This document shows, one piece after another, positions 43,954-52,805 of a stretch of 64,000 bases of DNA. The notes below the pieces were generated by a model, which saw nothing but the letters and a program-made list of their open reading frames with translations, ran no database searches and was not told where the DNA came from. The stretch is taken from assembly GCA_030704615.1 (NCBI GenBank), contig CM060733.1:61876001-61940000 (forward strand), written 5' to 3'. This DNA comes from Takakia lepidozioides (taxonomy: Eukaryota > Streptophyta > Takakiopsida > Takakiales > Takakiaceae). Position 1 is the first letter of the stretch. Each line of letters opens with the position of its first letter. Both the position numbers and the translations under genes were made by a program.

Positions 43954-44875
43954 TCAATGGTCTCATTAATGAAGTGACTTCCCTGATCACTGATAAATTC
44001 CAAGGGACAGCCAAATCATGTAAGTATATTCTCATACAGGAACCTTGCTGTGACTTGGCTGTGTTGTCCCTCAAAGCTTTAGCTTCCAGCCACTTCGTAG
44101 TATAATCAGTGGCTGTAATTATGTACTTGTTCTGTGTATTCTTGGCCGGTGGGTTAATTGGTCCAACAAAGTCTAGTCCCCATTTCTAAAATGGTTCAGT
44201 AGGCATCGTAGGATGCAAAGCCATTTTCCCAAATCTCTGCAAAGGTCCTAGCCTCTGACATTCATCACAACTCTGACAATACTTGTGTACATCTTTGAAC
44301 AAAGTAGGCCACCAGTAACCTGCAAGTAGTATCTTCCTACTGGTAGTCTCTTCTCCAAAATGACCTCCAGCCACTCCTTTATGAACTTCCTCCAAAACTT
44401 TATTTACTTCATGGTGGTACAAGCATCGTTTAAGTACTCCATCAGGTCCTAGCTTATACATTCTGCCTCCTACCATAGTATAAGGTAAAGCCTTGATAGC
44501 GATTCTCTTCCTCTGCTCCTTACCATAACTAGGTGGGCACTGACCATGAGTAAGGTAGTATCTGATTGGCCACTGCCAATCTACCCATTCATCTGTACTT
44601 CCTTGCACCTCCATTACAAATAAACTCGCATAAGGTAATTGATCGTCTACTCCTGTGGCGGCCTCTCCTGTTGTTAGTCGTGACAAATGATCTGCCACAA
44701 GATGCAAACGGCCAGGCTTGTAAACAACTTCGAACTCAAACTCGTGCAAGATTATTAACCACCTCGCTATCCTTCCACTTATCAAAGGTTTGTTCACCAG
44801 ATATATCAGAGCCTGGTGATCCACATAAAACATAAACTTTCTTCCCAATAGGGAATGTCTGAATTTCTTGACTGC
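43954..44875 (-). pseudogene. E2 integrase N-terminal half and RNase H end
   Basis: From 44875 down: FYVDHQALIYLVNKPL and VADHLSRLTTGE (RNase H end), the zinc-binding HHEVNKVLEEVHKGVAGGHFG and CQSCDECQRLG, then DFVGP and ISDQ (about 43990). A TAG near 44187 replaces a CAG, and a TAG near 44874 follows AMI. The frame is otherwise open. E4 separates it from 37514. Confidence 0.85.
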
Positions 44876-46221
44876 CTAAATCATTGCCAGTGCTTCTCTT
44901 TCAGTTGTGCTATAGTTCTTTTCAGCACTGTTCATCAACCTGCTAGCATAGTACACAAGTGAATCTATATTTCCTGTAACATTCTGGGCTAACACCGCTC
45001 CCAACGCTTCTCCTGAGGCATCACAGTGAACATGAAATACTACATGCCAGTGAGGGTTAATCAGCACAGGTGTAGTTGTTACTGACAGTGTAAGGTCCTC
45101 AAAAGCCTGTTGACATTCAGCTGTCCATGCAAACACTGCATTTCTCTTCAGAAGCTTGCTCAATGGTGCTGCTATCTGTGCATACCTTTTGACAAATCTT
45201 CTGTAATAACTGGTTTGCCCAAGGAATCTCCTTAGACTCTTAACATTTACTGGTGGTGGAGAGGCTTTAATGGCCTCTGTCTTCCTGGGATCCACAAGAA
45301 GTCCCCTCTTACACACAATGTGTCCCAGAAGCACCCCTGAGTTCACACAGAAAGTACACTTCTCTAGATTCAGGCCCAGACCTCTCATCCTGCATCTGGC
45401 CAAACATAACTCCAATTTATACAAGTGCTCATTCTTAGAGCTGTACACACTGAAATCATCCAAGAACACCTGCATGAAATCATCCAGATACTCATGAAAA
45501 GATTCACTTATCACTCTCTGAAAGGTTGCTGGTGCATTACAAAGTCCAAAGGGCATGACTTTGTATGCATAAGCACCCCAGTCTGTGATGAAAGTTGTCT
45601 TTCCCTGGTCTTCTTCTGCCACTTGCACTTGATTATAACCACTGAAGCCATCCATGAATGAGTACATCTCATGGCCTGCCACAGTGTCCAATACCGCTTC
45701 TGTGAATGGTAAAGGAAAAAGATCTTTCTTCGTGCAAGCATTCAACTTCTTATAGTTCACACAAACTCTCAGTTTACCATTTTTCTTGGGAACTATCACA
45801 ATGGGTAACAACCAAGCTGTATACTCTATCGGGTATATAAACTTAGCCTCAGCCAACTTCTTGATTTGTTCTCCAACCTTCTGTGCATAGTTGGGATTCA
45901 TTCTGTACCTTGCGTGCTTGATTGGTACTGACCCTGGTTCCAGTTCAATCTTATGCTGACAGATCTCAGGTGGTATCCCTTTTAGATCCTCGTAGCTCCA
46001 AGCAAATACATCACTGTATTTGATGAACAAACTCTTAGCTTCCTCAAAGAATTCTGGCTCCAAATCAGCTCCTACCTTCACCATCCTCGGTTCCTCTTCA
46101 GTTCCCACATTTACTTCTCTCACCTGCTCATCAGCTGTGATTGTCCAACCAGTCACCACTTCATCCTGTAAACTCACAGTGGCTGGTTCCTCTAGGATTT
46201 CCATTTCTCCTTCTCTTTCTT
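44876..46221 (-). pseudogene. E2 protease-RT linker and reverse transcriptase
   Basis: 442 codons. Linker with WTITADEQVREVNVGTEEE and YSDVFAWSYEDLKGIPPEI; RT with RMNPNYAQKVGEQIKKLAEA, VIVPKKNGKLRVCVNYKKLN, FMDGFSGYNQVQV, MPFGLCNAPATFQR and VFLDDFSVYSS; thumb and connection (GQTSYYRRFVKRYAQIA); RNase H start HCDASGEALGAVLAQN. T2 is inserted in the linker just upstream. E3 keeps the uninterrupted site (about 55575-55590). Confidence 0.88.
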
Positions 46222-46431
46222 GGGGGCTTCTATTTCATGAGCGGCATGGGCATGAGCGGAAAAAAAAAAAACATGAGCGGGCCGAATTGTGTCCACAAAA
46301 ATAGGGTTAGGAGGCACGGAAATAGGGTCATGTGGACTCGTCATAGCAATGAAATGCAACATTTTATTGCAAATTTGGTGGCAAGCCACGTCTATACAAG
46401 TGTGTCCTAACTGTCATGGCAGGAATGGGAA
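46222..46431 (+). repeat. T2 left TIR and terminal region
   Basis: TIR start at 46222, CATGAGC words to about 46280 with an A-run, then acggaaatagggt repeats shared with T1 (14630-14665) and, in part, with M1. The rest is the gene B 3' untranslated region. Confidence 0.85.
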
Positions 46432-47141
46432 CTACTCTCCTACACCTTCCGAAGAACTTGGCCCTCCTTCTTCCTCATCCCCCCCATCCTCCGAGCTCTG
46501 TGATGCATCGGTTGTAGTATGCCTCTCAAAAATGCCGTCCTCTCCTTGGGGGACTGTCCACCTCACCTCCTGGGAATCTTCTGCCTCTTCTCCCCCACTT
46601 ATCTCAGCAGAATCCAACACAAATCTACGAGCCCGACGGGCTCTAATAGCTGCTGTTGCCTCCTCCCTCATCTTCATTTTCTTGAGGCTTGCCTCGTCTA
46701 AAATCTGCTGTACACGACTAGGTTCGGAACACCTCATAATGGACACCGAAGCAAGCCGGGCAGCATAAGTAGGAAGGATGTAGTCCCTTTCTGGACTAGG
46801 CATGAAATCCCCCCGGCAAAAAAAAAGCACGTTCCTCCTGCCCATGAACTCTGGTGTAGACGTCCCTCCTGCCGTATTTGGCATCCTATAGTAAGAACAA
46901 ATCCACTTCAAGAATGTCAATACCAGCAGAAGCAAAAAAGGGTTTTCAATGAAATAAGAGAGTGAAGGGAGGTGCCTCACGAAATCTGGAGGCAACTTAC
47001 AATGCGACCACTCACTCGTACACCGGGGGCTCCTCGGCCTCGATCCCAACTTGTTCCTCCCCCTGCTCCTTCTCGGATTTTTCCTCATCCTCCGAGGATG
47101 CCTCTTCCTCTTTCGGCAGACATTCAGCCACTGCAAGTTCC
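46432..47141 (-). pseudogene. Gene B last exons (T2): 47016-47141 and 46432-46885
   Basis: The exon interrupted by E3 continues after the duplication as LAVAECLPKEEEASSEDEE and ends PPVYE across a gtgagt donor at 47015. A 130-bp intron (46886-47015) with acceptor actatag follows. The final exon encodes PNTAGGTSTPEFMGRRN, CRGDFMPSPERDYILPTY, LDEASLKKMKMREE, then an acidic Ser-rich tail ending SEGVGE and TAG 46432-46434. The C-terminal tail is acidic and probably disordered. No domain is recognised. Confidence 0.6.
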
Positions 47142-48353
47142 TATCGCGTGGCTTTTACTCACCTATCCCTTCGCTATCCGAGGCGGAAACTCCAAGATAG
47201 AAGAGTTGGAAATCTCTAAGTACTCAGCCCGCGCAGAACAATCAGTCATGACCTACAGCTAGTGTATCATGGGGGTGTTTCATTTTTGTTTCCCTTTCCG
47301 CATTCATGTTAGCTACCTTACCATTACTAATTAAGTATCAATTTGCTTCATCAATCTATTGGATTCCATCAACTCATCCATTCATTCCACAGCTTCACTC
47401 AGATCTCTCTACACAGTGTGGATTGTATCGTATAAGTATCAGATTATGATTTATCAGGTATCAGGCCGAAGCCATTGTGTCTCTAATCTGCTCTACAATA
47501 TCACTACAGCTTTGCATATAACAAGCATCTACTAATCATCTTTCCTCCTTCACCGTGCTCTCCATCTTTACTCTCCGTGCGATCCCCTCTCCTCCATGAC
47601 CAAGAAGTCCTCTTCCCTGAAGTGCTTCCAAGAATATATATCCGTCCCATTCTCAGTCCTTGCTTCTCCCTTTATCTTCCTACCCGTGGCTCTAACCGTT
47701 TCCCTCACTAACCGTCGTCCGTGAACTAACATGTTCCATTTGCAGGTGTTGTTCCCCACAGTCGTTCCCTGTCCTGCTCTCCGTTCCCTCTGGTCGTGAC
47801 AGCTGTGTCAAGCTGTGACTGGCTGTGTGAAACTGTGACGGGCTGTGACTGGCTGTGCGACTGTGTTTGGCTGTGTCGGGCTGTGACCGGCTGTGTGGCG
47901 GTTTACTATTTCATGAGCAGAAACCATGAGCCATGAGCCCCCTAAACCCTATTCCCGCGGACACTCATTTCCGGGAAATAGTGCTGCTCATGTTTTTTTC
48001 CACACTTACGACTCTGCTCATGGCTCATGCCGCTCATGGTTCATGGCTCCTGAAATAGCAGCCCCCGCTGTGTGGCTGTGTCGGTTGTGACGGGCTGTGT
48101 TGGCTGTGACTGGCTGTGTGGCTGTACCGGCTATGACGGGTTGTATCGGCTGTGATGGCTGTGTCGGGCTGTGACAAGCTGTGCTAACTGTGTCTGGCTG
48201 TGTCGGCTGTGACGGCTGTGACGGACTGTGTAACCCCCCTCTACAGTGCGCTGCTGTCACCCCTAAGGCTCCTGTTGGTCTCAGTCTGTGCAAAAATTAA
48301 GGGTACCCTACAGATCCCGTATAAGTGTCTAAGTCCCAGACAGTCCTCTAACA
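47142..48353 (-). repeat. E3 3' LTR (with M1)
   Basis: 1,212 bp; identical to the 5' LTR over long stretches apart from M1 and a few substitutions. The outer end reads tatcgcg instead of tgtcgcg. It contains a ggctgtg minisatellite at 47800-47898 and 48067-48230. Confidence 0.93.
47899..48066. mobile_element. M1: 168-bp miniature T element
   Basis: Absent from the other E3 LTR (compare about 60061-60090). Ends CGGTTTACTATTTCATGAGC and, inverted, GGGGGCTGCTATTTCAGGAGC; flanked by gctgtgtgg on both sides (9 bp, though the site is itself repetitive). The interior aaccctattcccgcggac matches the T1/T2 subterminal region, so M1 is a deletion derivative of family T mobilised in trans. Confidence 0.9.
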
Positions 48354-48376
48354 TTATCCCTCTCAAAAACCCGTGT
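48354..48376 (-). promoter_or_regulatory. E3 polypurine tract region
   Basis: Sense GTTTTTGAGAGGGATAATG abuts the 3' LTR. The same TTTTTGAGAGGG core is next to the E2 LTR. Confidence 0.6.
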
Positions 48377-48385
48377 CCTCACGGT

Positions 48386-50330
48386 TTACTGATTGCGATT
48401 AGCAAACCTTTGTGAGTGAGCACCTTTCTTACGTTGAGAGTTTCGTGGCGGATTGTGTGTACGAGCCCGAGGTCTGTCACTGGTTGACGGAGATGTTTGA
48501 ACACTACCAGGATAAGTGAGGCCCTCTGGAGGCTGATATCGAGGTAACCTTTCTGGCATAGGAGACCCCCGTCGCTTCTTCTCTGCCATCTGAATTGCAT
48601 AGTCTTCTCCCATGTCAAAAGAATCCGCTGAAGAAACAGTTGTATCAGAATCCTCATCGCCTCTCAGGTGTTTTAATTGTCGAACTTTTTGTGGAATTCT
48701 CTGGGGCATACAATGTTGTCCTACCATGTCTGGAAGTTTATATTTTACAACTTGCTGTAAACGCTGAACAGCAAAATTGGTGAAGACACTGAGCTCCTTG
48801 TCAGTCCAGGTGAGTGGGGTACCAATTACTTGTGCACCGTGCAAGTATTTCCATGCCACATGTCCCTTATAGAAAATATCATCAATGCCGAATTTCTGTG
48901 TTGACAAATTGTTCCAGGCCGCTTGAAACCATGAACGAATTTGAGAATCCTTTTGCATCATAACTTTTGCCTCATATAGGTACATATGAGGTGGCACAGA
49001 AGGTAAGATCCAATGATCCCCACTGGAATAACTCAGAAAGCGCGCTTGCATCTTGTGCTGCTCAATGTGATAACGTACCAGAAAACAAGCAGCGTAGTAT
49101 AACCCGCATCCCATGACAATACTTGCTACCTCCTTGGTCTTGGTATAAATGAATCCATGTACAACTTGGAAGGCAATTAATTCCTTCAACATTGTACTTG
49201 TCTCATGCCAGTATTGTGCAAAGTGATGATCCTCAATATGTCGATTGTTCGGAAGAACTTTAGTCCTAGTTGCCACTGGCAGCCAAATACGCATGATTTG
49301 TAGTAATGTGCGAATGACTGCGGAGGACTAAATTCTTTCCAAGCTAAATCCAACATGATGGGAATTTGGTTGAAGGGCATAATCATAGCCCTACTGTACT
49401 CCCTTGCAGCTGGAGTCTTAGGTGGGTTAAAAGCCGCATTGCCCCATACCTCAGGCTGTGGTGGCTGTGGTGTGGTTGTAGTAACAACAGGTTCAGCTAT
49501 TGGTACAGTGACTTGTTGTGGTGTTGGTGGTACTGGCTCTTGTATCATTGGCATCTCCTGCATCTCCTGTGAAGACTGAAAAGCCAAAGTTTTGGCTTGT
49601 AAATAAGAAGCCATTAGCTGTTCCTGAGGGATATAGACTCTTTTGTTGATATTTGAAGTGAGGTCCTCCACTTGAGTCTACAGTCCGTCTACATCCTCCT
49701 GTAACTCTGCTATCCTACTATAGACATTGTCTATAGTAGTTGTGGCAATGTTCTGCACTTGCAGTCTGAGCTCATTCATCTCGCTTTGGGTGAGCTTTTG
49801 TGGTGCTTTTCCCTCCACTGGCCCTTGTGCTAACCAGACCTGCATAAGGCTGTTATCCACCAAGTTGCTTGTGGTTCCTCTGAGAGTGTGCTCCTCTCTG
49901 AGTTTGTACACTTCTAACTGCTGTTGTAAAGCCTCCATGCGCTTCGCATGAGGTTCAACCGAATTCGCATAGGCAGCAAGTAGATTATTAGCTTCCTTCC
50001 AAGCCTTGTTAGTGACCGAGATTTCATTTCTATTGGCCACGAGCGTTTGTTGCAACTCCAGGATGTACTTCTCTTTATCAGCTTCAATCTGCTTGTATTG
50101 CTTGAAAGTATCCTCATTGCGACAGATTGTATTCTTCATATCGACAATGAGGTTCATTTGCTCAACATTCTCTGCTTCTGCCTTTGTACATTTTTCCTGA
50201 GTTCCTCTCTCAAGGCTGTCAATTGGGTAGTTGGAACATGGGATTTGACATAAATCCCCAACAAATTGAGTGTCCTGCCTATGGAACTCATCAACATTGC
50301 CTGTTGAGGGTCATCTTGGTGAGGTTGCTG
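48386..50330 (-). pseudogene. E3 extension domain Y
   Basis: Starts in frame just after the TAG that ends X (QQPHQDDPQQAMLMSSI). About 330 bp of the coiled-coil region present in E2 is missing near 50195-50210, changing frame. A TAG near 49678 replaces the CAG of E2, and a one-base loss near 49300 shifts frame again before RIWLPVATRTKVLPNNRHIEDHHFAQYW. The C-terminal domain and basic tail match E2 closely. Function unknown; see the E2 copy for architecture. Confidence 0.65.
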
Positions 50331-52787
50331 CTATTCCTCCTGATCCTCAACCGTGTGATGTCTCACGAACCACTCAGGCCATTGTCCTACCGGATTTTCT
50401 TCCTGAACCACTTCATCCATCACCGGTGCTGCAGTGTCTTGACATTCTACCTGTGGTACCTCCGACACAGGTGTGTGTATTATATGCACCTGAGGATTTC
50501 CCTTGGGCAATTGTTGCACCTCTGGAATCTCTGTCTCCTTGACCAGACCAGAATATTCATAGAGAAGGTCCCCTTTTTCAATTTCTGCCGCTATCTGTTC
50601 TGTAGTTGGAATATCTAACCCTTCTTTTTCCAAATCAATTATTTCTGGTTGAGCTGCATGGACAACTTGTAACCTTGTGACAAACCGATCAGCTAGCTGT
50701 GATGGCTGTGATACTGAAGTAACTTCCTCTTCCCTCTCTGAAGGTCCTGCTTCCAGTAATAGCAGTTCTCTGTGCTGCTGTGCCCCTTCCTGCACATGAG
50801 CTTGGGAAACATTATCATGCGGAATCCGTGAAGCCAGTGGATCCGCCACTACAGTCTTTCCCCGTCTCTGCCTCTTAGTCTCGGGTTGCCCTGCTAGTCC
50901 ACCCTCACTGTGTGAAGAGCCTTGCTCTTCCATTGCAGTGGTTTCTGGCTCAAACACTCCCATCTCCTTTCTTTCTTGCGCATCAAGTATGCCAGAATCA
51001 AGAATTATTTGAGCAATGATTGGGCCAGACACTATGATAGGAGACTTTGCGGTAGTACCTTGTAATCTTTTCATCTCCTCCACCAGTGCGTTGTACATTA
51101 TGTCTGCCCATTCTACCTCTTGTCCTTTCAGGGCTTTGAGTATTTCCTCCGTGAAGGATCTGCTCAAATACTGTTGGTTCTGTTTCATGGCAATCAGAAC
51201 GTTCAATACCTGGCCTACCTCCTTTAGCCCTGGGTACACGGCCTTGGTACAAGCATAACCCTGAGTTTTAAAGAAACTCCCTTCTTGGAATAAGTCCCCT
51301 ATTTGCAGTCTTGCCCTGTGCTCCTCCACATGCACCTGACCTGCTGGCAATCGAAACAATTGCTGGAGGTATAGGGGAGTAATAACTAATTCAACTCCCT
51401 TCACCGTTGTTGTTCCTGTCCTTGGCTCAAAGTTCTGCAAGAATTGTAACATGTACTGTCTATGGTGCAATGTCCAATCTATGCTTTGCAATCCTTGCAA
51501 TCTCAGCTCCTTCAGTATCTGTATCGCCTGTGGGGTAGCAATCGTTTGTTTCTGCAGAATTGTGGTGCTCTTCACCCTGATTTCCTCCATTCCTCTCACT
51601 CTCTTCATTTTAGACCCACAGAAATGTTTTGGCTGTAACAACTGCAGAAATGCCTGTAGTGCACAAAGCATAAACCTATGGTTGCCACAAAAAGCTATGG
51701 GTAATTTCTTGTAAGCCTGTGGAGCTTGCAAGCATCGATCAAGAGAAAAGCTCCGCTCTGTTCTTTTGTGTCTATGCCACTGCGTAAGTAATATTGCGAG
51801 CGTATAGTCTGTTAGTTCCTCCATAGTTTCCAAGCTATAGCATTGATGGTCTGTCCCGTCGAGACGCCCGTTACTCGGAACGACGCCGCCTCTTGCGCTT
51901 AATTTCCCTCCAATTTCTTGATCATTTCTCTGGCTTTCTATTGGCTGTAACCGCTGTGACTGGATTTTAGATTTCATTTTCTTTAGTGGACTTTCCCTGC
52001 TGGATAGTCCACTAGGATCACACATGTGACAAGAATTTCGCTTTTCTGTACTTGCCGTTTGTTCCGTTCCCCTTTTTCCGTATTCATTAATGGGCCCGCC
52101 TTTCATCCAATTTGACGTGCTGATTAGGTATTTTGACGGCCATTCTTGTCCTCTTTCTTGATGACACCTGTTCTTGCATTTCCTTCTCAGCTGTGTGTCG
52201 CGCCCTGACTTCCACGTGTCTATTTTTAAACTGGTTTCCGTCTTTTCTTTTGTCAGCCATTTTCCTGAAGTTATTGTGCGTCCACCTGTCATTGATTCTA
52301 TGGATCGTGTAACCCTAGTAGGCTGTGTTGAGCTGTGACAGGCTGTGTCATATTGTGGTACGCTGTGATAGGCTGTGATGCACTGTGGTAAGCTGTGATA
52401 GGCTGTGACACGCGGTGGTAGGTTGTGATAGGCTGTGTTGCGCCGTGCTGGGTTGTGATAGGCTGTGTCACGTTGTGATGGGCTGTGATAGGCTGTGTTG
52501 CGTCGTGCTGGGCTGTGATAGGCTGTGTCACGTTGTGATGGGCTGTGATAGGCTGTGTTTCGCCTTTTCCGCCCGCCCTGGTCATATATGCTAGGCCTAG
52601 CGACAAGTGCTCCATACTCCGTTGGTAACACTGGTGCAGCCCGTGACTGCTCTTGCGTTTCAACATGCAAATCATGCTGCAAGGGTTTGTCATGGATACC
52701 ACTGTATCCTTTTAACTTATTGGCATTGACTCTTCCCAGTATTTCTTTGTTAATGGTTTGTAACATGGCGGTGTTGTTATCATACAT
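50331..52787 (-). CDS. E3 extension domain X
   Basis: 818 open codons in frame with the integrase upstream; only a TGA at 52806-52808 (GGA in E1) separates them. It begins with MYDNNTAMLQTINKE, the end of the integrase, so it is not an independent gene start. Residues about 70-150 are 10-residue repeats (NTAYHSPSQR and variants); about 330-600 form the conserved helical domain (LQSIDWTLHHRQYMLQFLQNF, LYLQQLFRLPAGQVHVEEHRARL); the rest is acidic. It ends VEDQEE and TAG, where E2 has CAG. No homology is recognised. Confidence 0.7.
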   Translation of the reverse strand: MYDNNTAMLQTINKEILGRVNANKLKGYSGIHDKPLQHDLHVETQEQSRAAPVLPTEYGALVARPSIYDQGGRKRRNTAYHSPSQRDTAYHSPARRNTAYHSPSQRDTAYHNPARRNTAYHNLPPRVTAYHSLPQCITAYHSVPQYDTACHSSTQPTRVTRSIESMTGGRTITSGKWLTKEKTETSLKIDTWKSGRDTQLRRKCKNRCHQERGQEWPSKYLISTSNWMKGGPINEYGKRGTEQTASTEKRNSCHMCDPSGLSSRESPLKKMKSKIQSQRLQPIESQRNDQEIGGKLSARGGVVPSNGRLDGTDHQCYSLETMEELTDYTLAILLTQWHRHKRTERSFSLDRCLQAPQAYKKLPIAFCGNHRFMLCALQAFLQLLQPKHFCGSKMKRVRGMEEIRVKSTTILQKQTIATPQAIQILKELRLQGLQSIDWTLHHRQYMLQFLQNFEPRTGTTTVKGVELVITPLYLQQLFRLPAGQVHVEEHRARLQIGDLFQEGSFFKTQGYACTKAVYPGLKEVGQVLNVLIAMKQNQQYLSRSFTEEILKALKGQEVEWADIMYNALVEEMKRLQGTTAKSPIIVSGPIIAQIILDSGILDAQERKEMGVFEPETTAMEEQGSSHSEGGLAGQPETKRQRRGKTVVADPLASRIPHDNVSQAHVQEGAQQHRELLLLEAGPSEREEEVTSVSQPSQLADRFVTRLQVVHAAQPEIIDLEKEGLDIPTTEQIAAEIEKGDLLYEYSGLVKETEIPEVQQLPKGNPQVHIIHTPVSEVPQVECQDTAAPVMDEVVQEENPVGQWPEWFVRHHTVEDQEE

Positions 52788-52805
52788 CTTTTGTATGACA
52801 TAAGG

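Larger units (their letters stand above)
31234..46221 (-). mobile_element. E2: Ty3/gypsy element of the E1/E3 family, interrupted by E4 and T2
   Basis: From left (3') to right (5'): 3' LTR 31234-32196, domain Y, domain X, integrase to 37514, E4 insertion, integrase/RNase H/RT 43954-46204, then T2 inserted at 46222. The 5' third (gag, 5' LTR) lies beyond T2, outside the window. From 37296 down to 32221 all pieces share one reading frame, broken only by single stop codons. Confidence 0.88.

Noticed and set aside
46432-47136. A single 234-codon frame ending gene B in T2
   Set aside because: Its first half reads the intron and an out-of-frame exon. The spliced reading with a gtgagt donor and actatag acceptor keeps the frame from the upstream exon and explains the T1 copy.
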